Origin: Theropithecus gelada
Taxonomy: Eukaryota > Chordata > Mammalia > Primates > Cercopithecidae
DNA length: 64,000 nucleotides
Assembly: GCF_003255815.1 (NCBI RefSeq)
Contig: NC_037674.1
Span: forward strand, 21,194,148 to 21,258,147
Direction: 5' to 3'
A model generated the notes under the pieces. That model was not told the origin of the DNA. It ran no database searches and saw only the letters and a program-made list of their open reading frames with translations. Position 1 is the first letter of the stretch, and each line of letters opens with the position of its first letter. Below are positions 43,346 to 54,189 of this stretch, one piece after another. The translations under genes were made by a program, and so were the position numbers.

Positions 43346-45743
43346 AACTAATATAACCAATTTCTTCAGGGGCGCCCAGAAGACCCCGCACTTAGCTTAA
43401 TGCCCTGTTGTTGCATCTTGCTCAGTTGCAAGGAGTCTGGTTTGAACAAGAAGCCTCACCCTTTCATTTTTGCACTTCCATTGTGCACAGGGTATATGGC
43501 CAGTCCTGAGCTGCTTTTTCTGCCACAAACTTGAGGTCACTGCCTTCCTCGATATTTGGACTTATTTCTATCCCCAGAGCCCTAGTGAGCTCACTTTCTG
43601 TGGTCTTTAGGAATTTGGGAAGTGGCTACTCATTTCACCACACCTTAGGACAAAACTGATTCCTCCCGGTCCCTTGAATTGTCAGCTTAGTTGGTGACAT
43701 CAACTTCTGAGGTGAAGACACTCAGGGAATGTTCATGGTCCGTGTCCTATGTGGTTCTTCTGAGCTGAAGTGGCACTGCATGTAGCCAACTCCAACTCCT
43801 GATTCTCCCCATCTTTTTCTTGACTTCTGCTCCTTTGTGGGGACCAAACGGCATCCCTGAACATGTTGTTTCCTATTTTTTTTTTTTTGTCAGTTATTTC
43901 ACCTTCATCTCCTCCAGGGATCACCACACCTTTCTTCATTTTCTGGGGTATACCTTCAGACACTTCTGGACCAGAGCATTATTTGCTAATAGTAGCATTG
44001 AACTCAGTTACACCTAGGTACTCCTCCTATCCAGGTTGAACACATTCTTAAATCAGCAACAGTTCTCCTTGGGAGAAGATATTTGAGCCTTATGGGCTAG
44101 AAATTCACTTTTTTTTGTGGGCGGCGGGGCGGGGGGAAATGTTTGTCCAATGCCTTCCTAAAATGACAACAAATGGGGCAGTTCTTGAAAAATGATGTTG
44201 TTTTTAGCTCCTAAGGAGCTACTCCGTCAAGCAACAGCTCTTAAGCAGGAACTTGTAGTATGAATGTCTTCACTACTCTGGTATCAGCATTGTGGAATTT
44301 TCTATCCACTCTCAGAAATTCTGCAAACATGATACAGTCAGAGTTTAGGCTATTTTATCTTCAGCAGTTTCTACTATAACCAATGCAGTGTAACCTGCAA
44401 GATGCCAACTTGGGAGCTGTTCTACATTTGGAGTCTGATTGGAGAACTTGTAGCCATGACTTAGTTTCTTTGGTTGACTCAGTTGTAGGCCATTTGACTT
44501 ATTTTTCAGAGCAGGCTAGTTAAAAACAGAAGACATAGTTTCAAAGGTAGGGGTGTATTTACTTGCTTCTCTCTCTAAGATTATGCTTAATCTCTTTTGA
44601 CATGAAGATACCAAGAAGATATCTGGGCACATACTAGGAAAGAACTGAGGGAACTGAGAAGCTTCTGGTGATGAGTGAGGGTTCAGGCCCTCATTAAGTC
44701 ATGTGGAGTTTGTCCCAATACTCACTAGGGGCAGTCTAGCCTTAATTAGATTAACATATATTCAGGCCCACATATGGGGTAAAGTCTTATTATTTTAGAT
44801 ATCACAATGGCAGACATAGAGATGCGTTGCTCAGATCCCTCTTCAAGAAAGGACTTGATGCTTAGTTGCAAGGAGTCTGGTTTCCTGGTAACATTCTGTG
44901 GTTTTCTTCTTCAAGTCTACTTCAGTCTCAGAGCTGGGACTGCCGTAATGGACAGTTGTTGCTCCAGAGATTTGTAGTGGGCTGATCGAGAGTTGGTTTA
45001 ATATACATTATGGTTTGCTATCTCCCCTTACCTAGTCCCCCTTCCTCCCTTCTCTTTTCACAGGTGTTACTCTTCAATCCACTGTTTGCATTCTTAACTC
45101 TGTCTCAGCATCTGGTTCCCAGAGGACTAACTGATGGTGGTTCCAGGAATGCGCAAAGAAAACAGGTGGTAAGATGAGGTTTTGGGCTTGGATCACTCAC
45201 AGCCTGGCTGGCAATGAGATCACTGTCCCAGGTGGTATGAGGGGGGCACAGATAGTCTCTGGCATGAGGTGTTGGCCTGATTGCAAAAACCTTCTCTGGT
45301 GAATTGAGAGAATGTTCCAGTGCAATGATTTAGGCATTTGAAAAGTACAGGGGAAACAATTAATACAAGAAAAATGAGAATTGGCTGATTGTTACTAAGT
45401 TGTATTAATGCCTGTTAGAGGAATAATGAAAAGCTGAAGGCAGTTAAAAATTGAAAACTAACAAAGTCACAAGTCTTATTTGGTAGCTTACAAAGAGGCC
45501 TTTATCTTTGGCATTTGGAGAAAAGAAAAAGGCCAGACTCAGGATTAAATACAGTTCTGAGCTTCAAAGACCATTGGTTACAGAGCCAAGGCAGAGATGT
45601 TATGCCAGGGTGTGGCTTTGGGTAAGCAAACTGAGATTCTAATGCGTGGAACAGGGACAGCTTGCTGGCTGCCTCCCAGATGTTAGCTTCCCCAGACTCC
45701 TCTGGACTCTTAGAGTTTGCAGAGGTTGCCTTTTCCCCTGTTA
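43346..45743. other. Unassigned sequence with an internal 20-bp direct repeat
   Basis: No family was named. AGTTGCAAGGAGTCTGGTTT is present twice (43424-43443 and 44864-44883), which suggests two fragments of one old repeat. A C/G-rich GGGCGGCGGGGCGGGGGG run lies near 44119. Confidence 0.45.
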
Positions 45744-45754
45744 AGAGGTAATAC

Positions 45755-46055
45755 AGGTGTGGTGGCTCACCCCTGTAATTCCAGCACTTTGGGAGGCCGA
45801 GGTGGGTGGATCACCAGGTCAAGAGATTGAGACCATCCTGGCCAACATGGTCAAACCCCATCTCTACTAAAAATACAAAAATTAGCTGGGTGTGGTGGCA
45901 CGTGCCTCTAATTCCAGCTACTCGGGAGGCTGAGGTAAGAGAATTGCTTGAACCCAGGAGGCAGAGGTTGCAGTGAACTGAGATGGTGCCACTGAACTCC
46001 AGCCTGGTGACAGAGTGAGATCTCGTCTCAAAAAGAAAAAAATAAAATAAAAAGA
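45755..46055 (+). mobile_element. Alu (sense), lacking the first few bases
   Basis: Starts GGTGTGGTGGCTCAC, several bases inside the usual start. GAGGTAATACA is exact at 45744-45754 and 46056-46066, so the missing bases reflect 5' truncation at insertion and not later loss. Confidence 0.95.
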
Positions 46056-46066
46056 GAGGTAATACA

Positions 46067-46289
46067 TTCCTCTGTTATGTGAGAAGCCATTGTAGGCTAG
46101 GTAATGTATATGGAGCCCATCTTCTGCAAGGTAATAGCCCTACTGCATTCCCATCAAGATAAGGCCTCACCTATTCTCTTGGCTGCCAGGCCTATATTAG
46201 TGTTAAGTCACAGCATGACCCAGTTTGGGATGTCCTGGGTCTGATAAGGGGAGAAAGGTATTATACTCCAAAAAAGTTACATGACCTAG
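46067..46289. other. Unassigned sequence
   Basis: Nothing was recognised between the Alu and the antisense open-frame region. Confidence 0.4.
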
Positions 46290-48098
46290 TCAGCGTGTAC
46301 CAATATGTACCAACAGCACCCAAGGTACTAGAGTTTGAGGGTTCTTGAACATAAGACTGGGTAAGGATGAGTTTACTGGCTTGGAGGCACTCTTAGAATG
46401 AAGGATTTGATGTCTTGGCAAAGACTTACAGGGCAAACTGACTAGTGAGGCTTCAGGAAGCAAGAGAAAAATGAAAATCCATACTGAGTGAAGTGGTAAT
46501 ACCAGAATTGTCATTGTAGATACTGTGGGAGAGAATGGAAGTGTCAGGGAAGCAGGCATGCTGGAATGGCCTATGTGAGGCCAGAAAATGCACCAGAGGT
46601 TTATGTTCCGTGAGAGGGCCAGAAGACACATAATATTTACCAAAGCCACCAGGAAGGCACTGGTTAAAGGCATACCAGCATCATTAAAAATTTCAGTGTT
46701 GGCTGTCCTTTGCAGACCAGGTCTGATGATGGTAGGGGCTATCACACAACTTAATTTGTTGATAGCAGTGGGGTTTTGAAGGTACAATATTTCCATTCTA
46801 GAAATGGAGTTTGGGCCCCAAACGAGAAATGTATCTGTGATATGTCCAGGTAGCAACGCAAGCTGGGTTATTTGATCCAGCAAACCCTATTAGTATGAGA
46901 AAAAAATGCAGATACTTGAGTTTATGCAGCGAGGCCATAATACCATTTGAAAAACAACTCCTGGCACCTGAATAGTTCCTTGTAAAGACAGAATACTTGG
47001 TCATGGGGCACTAAATGACCATGAGTTCAGAATTCCCTATGATGGATAAGGTCTTGGTGAACCATCAACTTATAAAATCAGGTGTACCCAGCAGCATCCT
47101 GTTGTAAGCTGGAAGCGGTACATCTGGGATTTAGAACAAGCAAGACCAGGGGGCACAAAAAGCCTTCATGAGCAAATAGCCCAGACTCAGCATCGTTGTA
47201 CTGAGGAAAGCAGCATTTTCTTAGTGTAAACTTATGGTATTTAATGTATTGCATCATCCAGAAGCATCTGGCCTAGTAGAGTGTTGGAACAGTTGCTGAA
47301 GTGTTGGAGCAATACTCTGATGATGTGGTGCTATTCTCCGGGATGCAGTACACACACATTATTAGGGGCTTCTATATGGTGCTGTGTTACCAAAAGAAAG
47401 AATGCATGGGTACAGAAACTAAGGGGTGGGAGCAAAATTTGCCCCATTTACCACCATTCCAAGTGACCCATGAGGGGACTTTTTGCTTCTTGTCCCTGCA
47501 ACTCCAGGCTCTGAAACATTAGAGAAGGAACTCTTGTTTTTAAAAAAGGCATACTTGCCGGAGAAACACAACGTCCCATTCAACTGTAAGCTATGGCTAA
47601 CTGCTGAGACCATTGGACCCTCATATTCAGGGAGAAGCAGGTGAGAATAGCCACTGTCTTGGCAGGGTAACTGAATCTGAATAACAGGAGGTGGGGCTGT
47701 TGTTAAACAGTAGGGGCAGGTGATCCACTTGGGTGCCTCTTGGTTCTCCCTTGCCCAATTGTAGTCTATAAACAGACAAGTGCAGCAAACCTGATCTGAG
47801 AAAGATACTGTCACATGGGGTCCATGCCACATCTACTCATAGGAATGAGGGTTTGGGTCACACCAGCAGGTAAGCCACAAAGACCAGCAATGTTGGTCGC
47901 TGAGGGTGAAGGGAGTTTGGAACGCACAGTGGAGGAGGAAGTAATTATCAGCTGTGGCCTATGTCTGACTGCAGCAACAAGGTTGTGGTTTGTCCCATTA
48001 ACATCCCTTTTCGTTTCTCCTCGGGTAAAGAGGCCTACAAGAACCCAGGAGGAACTTCCTCTCCAACTTGTTTGGAGAAATGGAACCATGCAACACAA
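46290..48098 (-). pseudogene. Series of antisense open frames, possible decayed retroelement or gene relic
   Basis: On the minus strand, four frames follow each other: 48098-47811 (95 codons), 47832-47419 (137), 47004-46798 (68) and 46883-46290 (197). The first two overlap by about 20 bp in different frames, as a frameshift would give. The second contains NGT, NKS and NVS sequons and several cysteines, and the last has hydrophobic stretches (SAFLVALVNIMCLLALS, WIFIFLLL). That is compatible with a decayed membrane or envelope-like protein but does not prove one. I do not recognise the family. An ERVL-type internal relic is another possibility, and chance is not excluded. Confidence 0.25.
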
Positions 48099-48957
48099 GG
48101 GGTGAAGAGTGGCAGATATAGAAATGAGCCAGTTCTACTTCTCTTCAAGAAAGGGCGTACATCCCAACTGGGGGAAATGGATTCTCTGAAGTGTCCAGCT
48201 CTTGACTATTTCCAGTTCACCTCAGCTTTTGAGCTGAGGTCATGCTCTTCTCAATGTGGCCCTGGGGGTGACAGAGCAAGACTGTGCCACAAGGGTCTTG
48301 CCATTTCTACCCAATGGATGATGCTAGGGCTCCCATGAGGCTGGCAGAGACTTTGACAGATATCATTGTCTGGCCCCTCCGCTAGACCAATTCCACTTTT
48401 ACTCTTTTCTTTTCACATGTGGTGTTCCCCAATAACCCATTTTTCACCTCTGTCTCCGTACCATCTTCCCAGTGGAGCCAACTTCTATTGATTTGGAATT
48501 TAGGAAGATGGATTAAAATGTATTTTTATAATTGATCTATTTCAAAAGGAGGAGGTGTATTAAACAAATTAATCATTAAAAAGGGAATGTTTAATGACAA
48601 TAAAGGACAATATATTTCTGATACCACTAGACTGCTACATTTGCATATATACTTTTTATCCCTGGGTTACTTATAATTTACAGTTTGCATTCACTTATGA
48701 GAGTGTTTAACGTTCCAAAAGTAATGGGAAAGGACTTAAAATATCCTTGAATGAAACAAAATTTTATTTCTCAATAAAATTTCTCATGTAAGTTGATTTT
48801 ACAATACAAAGATGACATGTCTGTGAAATCCCAGAATTAGATGGAAAATGAAGACTTTGATGACTTCCTCTCTAGTAACTAAATACATTCCTGCTTCTAG
48901 GCCTTTGCTCATATTTTTTCCTTCCTTCTTTCCTTGGCTGCCCACTCAGAAACTCCA
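48099..48957. other. Unassigned sequence
   Basis: No repeat or gene was recognised. AT-rich towards 48480-48900. Confidence 0.45.
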
Positions 48958-49085
48958 TGGCAGGAAAATCACTTGAACCCGGGAGGCAGAGGTTGTGGTG
49001 AGCTGAGATTGTGCCATTGCACTCCAGCCTGGGCAACAGGAGTGAAACTCCATCTAAAAAAAAGAAAAAAAAATACAAAAAACCA
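48958..49085 (+). mobile_element. Alu right-arm fragment (sense), strongly 5'-truncated
   Basis: GGCAGGAAAATCACTTGAACCC to CCATCTAAAAAAAAG plus A-rich tail: only the last ~130 bp of an Alu. CAGAAACTCC before and ACAGAAAC after hint at a short target duplication. Confidence 0.9.
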
Positions 49086-49559
49086 AAACAGAAACAGTCT
49101 TGTCAAGAAGCTTTCTCTGACTGTTCCGGGGAATTAGATGTTTCACTCCCTCATTTTTAGACAACCCTTTGACCTGCTCCACATATCTGGCATTTGCTTA
49201 GAAAATGCTTTATTAGTTAATTAAGATTATCCCTTGTCTCTCCAGGTAAATTTTAAGTGCTTTAAGACAGGTCTATGGTTCATTCATATGTTTGCTTGTC
49301 ACTTTGTCTCTGATCAGGGTCTGGGAAACAGAAAACACTCAATAGATGTGGTTTACTTTTTCTTGTTTGGAACATCTATTTATTTGCCTATAACATAGAC
49401 AAGGAATGAGTTTTATCTTTTAAAGGAAAGACTTTACTCAATTATTGTGTTTCACTGTTCACAGTTCAAGACTTATCTATGTAAGTATGCAGGTAATATA
49501 CCCTCAGCTGGTTCACTTTACCTCTCTGGCCTTATATTTCTCATTCATAAATTTAGGAA
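49086..49559 (+). other. Unassigned, with a possible L2 3' end at 49225-49360
   Basis: CTCTCCAGGTAAATTTTAAGTGC and ACACTCAATAGATGTGGTT weakly resemble the L2 3' terminus in sense. Nothing else was recognised. Confidence 0.35.
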
Positions 49560-49691
49560 ACTAGATTTTATAATCAAAATTAGCTAACATTTACTGAATA
49601 CTTATTATGACCGAGCCATTTGGTTAAATAATTTTATTCAATTCTCATTTTTTCTAGAAGAGGATGCATTGGTTTAAAGAATTTTAGTTGC
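49560..49691 (-). repeat. MIR (antisense), left half, split by L1
   Basis: AGCTAACATTTACTGAATACTTATTATGACC matches the antisense MIR start. Its continuation (TTGCCCACAACCACCAGCTAG) is found only at 58203, beyond the L1. Confidence 0.65.
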
Positions 49692-50790
49692 AAGAGGACC
49701 AAGGAAAAACGGCAGCTAGGAGGCAAGCCTAACTTGCAGCTCCCACTTGGATGGACAGAACAACATATGGAGACTCACATCATGAACTTTTGCTCCAAGA
49801 ACTACCACAGAAACGTACCAGGAAAGCCAAGAGAATCCACAGACCCTTTGAGGGAGGTGGATGGCTGCTGCGGGCTCCGTGGGACAGCTGAGGAACTGTG
49901 AGTCAGCTTGCTTTCTCAGCTTGGAGGCTTGTAGCCTCGGGCATGTTCTCAGCTCTGTTCACAGGCTGCCTGAAAATCAACTTGGTGCTACTGGGTGGGC
50001 ACGGTGGGAGTGAGACTGGCCTTTCAGGCTGTGGGCTATGTGGGAGCTAGGTGAGGCCTGTGACTGCTGGCTTTCTCCCACTTCCCTGGTGACCTGTGTG
50101 TTGCAGCAGAAGCAGTCATAATCCCCAGAGAACAGAAGTCCATTGGCCTGAAAACCACACTCCCATCCCCCACGATAGCCACAGCAAGCCCTGCCCAAGG
50201 AGAGTCTGAGCTCAGACACACCTAACCCTGCCCCACCTGATTAGTCTTTCTCTACCTGCCCTGGTAGCCAAAGACAAGGGACATAATCTCCTGGGAACTA
50301 TATGGCCCCACCTACTGCCTGACCCTAGGGCAAGCTTGTATCTCCCTGTACAACCGCAGCTGATATGCTCCTGAAAGCACTACTTCTTGGCTGGAGGCCA
50401 ACAAACACAAAACCAGCATAACTTAACAAAAATAGAACCACGGACCCTCACAGAGTCCACTTCAGTCCCCTGCTACCTCCACTGGAGCAGGTGCTGGTAT
50501 TCACAGCTGAGGGACTTGAAGACAGGTCATATCACAGGACTCTTTGTAGACATTCCCCAGTACCAGCCTGGAGCCCAGTAGCTCCACTGGGTGGCTAGAT
50601 CCAGAAGATAAATAACAATCACTGCAGTTTGGCTCTCAGACAGCCCCATCCCTAGAAGAAAGGGGAGAGCACCACATCAAGGGAACACCTCGTGGGACAA
50701 AAGAATCTAAACAGCAGCCCTTGAGTCTCAGGTCTTCATCCTGACACAGTCTACCCAAATGAGAAGGAAAAAGAAAAATAATTCTGGTAA
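49692..50790 (+). mobile_element. Near full-length L1 (PB/MA age): 5' UTR
   Basis: Begins AAGAGGACCAAGGAAAAACGG, a decayed form of the gaccaagatggcc start, followed by GCTCCCACTTGGATGGACAG and other 5' UTR landmarks. The whole element runs 49692-58190 and, after removing the inserted provirus, is about 6.15 kb, the length of an intact L1. Flanks GAATTTTAGTTGC (49679-49691) and GAATTTTAATTAATTGC (58191-58207) are an imperfect target duplication. Confidence 0.88.
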
Positions 50791-51351
50791 TATGACAAAA
50801 CAAAGTTCTTTAACACTCCCAAAGGATCATACTAGCTAACCAACAATGGATACAAACCAAGACAAAAATCTCTGAATTGCCAGAGAAAGACTTCAGAAAG
50901 TTGGCTATTAAGCTGATCAAGGAGGCATCAGAGAAATGTGAAGTCTAACTTAAAGAAATAAAAAAAAAATACTGGATATGAATGGAGAACTTGTCAGTAA
51001 AATAGATAGCATAAATAAAAAACAATCACAACTTCTGGAAATGAAGGACACACTTACAGAATTGCAAAATTCACTGGAAAGTCTTGGCAATAGAATCAAA
51101 CAAGTAGAAGAAAGAACTTCAGAGCTTGAAAATGAGGCTTTCGAATTAAACCAATCCCACAAAGACAAAAAAGAAAGAATAATAATAATAAAAAAGAACA
51201 AAGCCTCCAAGAAGTTTGGAATTACGTGAGACAATCAAACCTAAGAATAATTGGTGTTCCTGAGGGGGAAGAGAAATCTAAAATTTAGAAAACATATTTG
51301 AGGGAATAATCGAGGAAAACTTCCCCAGCCTTGCTAGAGATCTATAAAATC

Positions 51352-51725
51352 TGTGTTAGTCCATTCTCATGCTGCTATAAAGAACTGCCTGAGACTGGGT
51401 AATTTATAAGGAAAAGAAGTTTAATTGGCTCATAGTTCCACAGGGCTGGGGAGGCCTCAGGGAACTTATGATCATGATAGAAGGGGAAAGAAGCACATCC
51501 TTCTTCACATGCTGGCAGGAAGGAGAAGTATGAGTGCCAAGTGAAGGGGGAAGACCCTTATAAAACCATCAGATCTCATGAGAACTTACTATCATGAGAA
51601 TAGCTTGGGGGAAACTGCCCCCATGCTTCAATTACCTTCCACCAGGTCCTTCTCATGACATGTGGGGATTATGGGAACTATAATTCAAAATGAAATATGG
51701 GTGAGAACACAGCCAAACCATATCA
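51352..51725 (-). mobile_element. THE1/MaLR LTR (3' LTR of provirus 2)
   Basis: Plus strand TGTGTTAGTCCATTC to ...CAGCCAAACCATATCA. Length is 374 bp, and its partner is at 53328-53696. The provirus is flanked by AAATC (51347-51351) and ACATC (53697-53701), a 5-bp duplication at 4 of 5 positions. ACATC fits the L1 consensus at this place. Confidence 0.9.
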
Positions 51726-53327
51726 TTTTGCCCCTGGCCCCTCCAAAATCTCATGTCCTCACATTTTAAAACACAATCATGCCTTTCCAATAGTCCCCCA
51801 ACATCGTAGCTCATTCCAGCATTAACCCAGAAGTCCAAGTTCAAAGTCTCATCTGAGACAAGGCAAGTTGCTTCCACCTATGAGCCTGTAAAATCAAAAG
51901 CAAATTAGTTACTTCTTTGATACAATGGGGACACAGGCATTGGGTAAATATACCCATTTCAAATGGGAGAAAATGGCCAAAACTAAAGGGGCTACAGGCC
52001 CCATGCAAGTCCAAAATTCAATAGGGCAGTCATTAAACCCAAAGTGATCTCCTTTGACTCCATGCCTCATATCTAGGTCATGCTGATGCAAGAGGTGGGC
52101 TCCCACAGCCTTGGGCAGCTCTGTCTCTGTGGCTTTGCAGGATACAGCCCCCTTTTCAGCTGCTTTCACAGGCTAGCCTAGAGTGCCTGTGGTTTTTCCA
52201 GATGCATAGTGCAAGCTGTTGGTGGATCTACCATTCTGGGGTCTGGAGAATGGTGGCCCTCTTCTCACAGCTCCACTAGGCAGTACCCCAGTGGGGACTT
52301 TCTGTGGGGTCTCCAACTCTATTTTTCTCTTCCACACTGCCCTAGCAGAGGCTGTCTATGAGGACTCTGCCCCTGCGGCAAACTTCTGCCTGGACATCCA
52401 GTGTTTGCATACATCCTCTGAAATCTAGGTGGAGGTTCCCATACCTAATTCTTGACTTTTGTGTACTGCAGGCTCAACACCATATGGAAGCTGCCAAGGC
52501 TTGGGGCTTGTACCCTCTGAAGCAATGGCCTGAGCTGTACTTTGGCCTCTTTTAGCCATGGCTGGAGCGACTGGATAGCAGGGCACCAAGTCCTGAGGTT
52601 GCACACAGCACGGGGCCCTGGGCCTGGCCCACAAAATTATTTTTCCCTCCGAGGCCTCTGGGCCACATTCCTCCAGACCCTATTATGGTAGGTTCACTGA
52701 CAGCTTGCACCATGTGGCTGAAAAAGCCACAGGCACTCAACACCTGCTGTGAAGGTCTCTGACATGTCCTGGAGACATTTTCCTCATTACTTACGCAAAT
52801 TTCTGCAGCAGGCTTGAATTTCTTCCCAGAAAATGTGTTTTTCTTTTCTATTGCATCATCAGGCTGCAAATTTTTCAAACTTTTATGCTCTGCTTCCTCT
52901 TGAACACTTTGCTACTTAGAAACTTCCTTGCCAGATACCCTAAATCATCTCTCTCAAAGTTCCACAGATCTCTAGGGCAAGTGCAAAATGCTGCCAGTCT
53001 CTTTGCATAGCAAGTCACCTTTACTCCAGTTTCCAAGAAGTTCCTCATCTCCATCTGAGATGACCTCAGCCTGGACTTCATTGTCCATATCACTATAAGC
53101 ATTTTGGTTAAAGCCATTCAACAAGTCTCTAGGAAGTTCCAAACTTTCCCACACCTGTCTTCTGAACCCTCCAAGTCTCTAGGACATTCCAAACTTTCCC
53201 ACATTTTCCCATCTTATTCTGAGCACTCCAAACTGTTCCAACTTCTGCCTGTTACTCAGTTCCAAAGTCACTTGCGCATTTTGAGGTATCCTTAAAGCAA
53301 CACCCCACTCTACTGATATCAATTTAC
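51726..53327 (-). mobile_element. THE1 internal region (provirus 2)
   Basis: 1,602 bp of antisense THE1 internal sequence, colinear with 613-2208 (1,596 bp). The near-equal length shows that neither copy has suffered large deletions. It retains only short broken frames, for example 52552-52878 on the minus strand. Confidence 0.88.
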
Positions 53328-53696
53328 TGTATTAGTCCATTCTCACACTGCTATAAAGAACTGTCTGAGACTGGGTAATTTATAAGGAAAAGAGGTTTAA
53401 TTGACTCACAGTTCTGCAGGGCTGGGGAGGCCTCAGGAAACTTATAACTATGACAGAAGGGGAAGCAAACACATCCTTCTTCACATGGTGGCAGGAAGGA
53501 GAAGAATGAGAACTGAACAAAGGGGGAAGACCCTTATAAAACCAACAGATTTCATGAGAACTTACTATCACAAAAATAGCATGGGGGAAACTACCCCATG
53601 CTTCAATTACCTCCCACTGGGTCCCTTCCATTACATGTGGGGATTATGGCTGCAATTCAATATGAGATTTGGGTGTGGACACAGCAAACCATAACA
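53328..53696 (-). mobile_element. THE1/MaLR LTR (5' LTR of provirus 2)
   Basis: TGTATTAGTCCATTCTCAC to ...CACAGCAAACCATAACA. Length is 369 bp, closely similar to the LTR at 51352. L1 ORF1 sequence continues directly after it. Confidence 0.9.
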
Positions 53697-54189
53697 ACAT
53701 CCAAATGCAAGAAGTTCAAAAAACACCCGGGAAATTCATTGCAAAAAGATTATCACCTAGGCTCATAGTCATCAGGTTATCTAAAGTCAAGATGAAGGAA
53801 AAAATATTGAGATATGTGAGGCAAAAGCATCAGGTAACCTATAGAGGAAAACATATCAGGTTAACAGCAAATTTCTCAGCTGAAACCCTACAAGCTAGAA
53901 GGGATTGGAGTCCTATTTTTAGCCTCGTTAAACAAAACAATTATCAGCCAAAAAGTTTATATCCAGTGAAACTAAGCTTCATAAATGAATGAAAGAGACA
54001 GTCTTTTTCAGACAAATGCTGAGAGAATTCGCCACTACCAAGCCATCAGTACAGGAATTGCTAAAAGAAGCTCTAAATCTTGAAACAAATCCTTGAACAC
54101 CAAAATAGAACCTCCTTGAAGCATAAATCTCACAGGACCTATAAAACAGCAGCACACTGAAAAAGAAAATGAAGGTATTCAGGCAACAA

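Larger units (their letters stand above)
50791..54075 (+). pseudogene. L1 ORF1 remnant, split by THE1
   Basis: ORF1 encodes the RNA-binding chaperone of L1. An ATG at 50791 is followed by a stop within 16 codons. A coiled-coil stretch remains open at 50978-51229, with heptad-like Leu/Ile spacing and the segment RIKQVEERTSELENEAFELN. The RRM start (LRIIGVPEGEE) follows in another frame. The THE1 provirus at 51352-53696 cuts the gene. The C-terminal domain resumes after it (for example LTANFSAETLQARRDW, about 53855-53915). Stops, frameshifts and the insertion make it dead. Confidence 0.85.
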
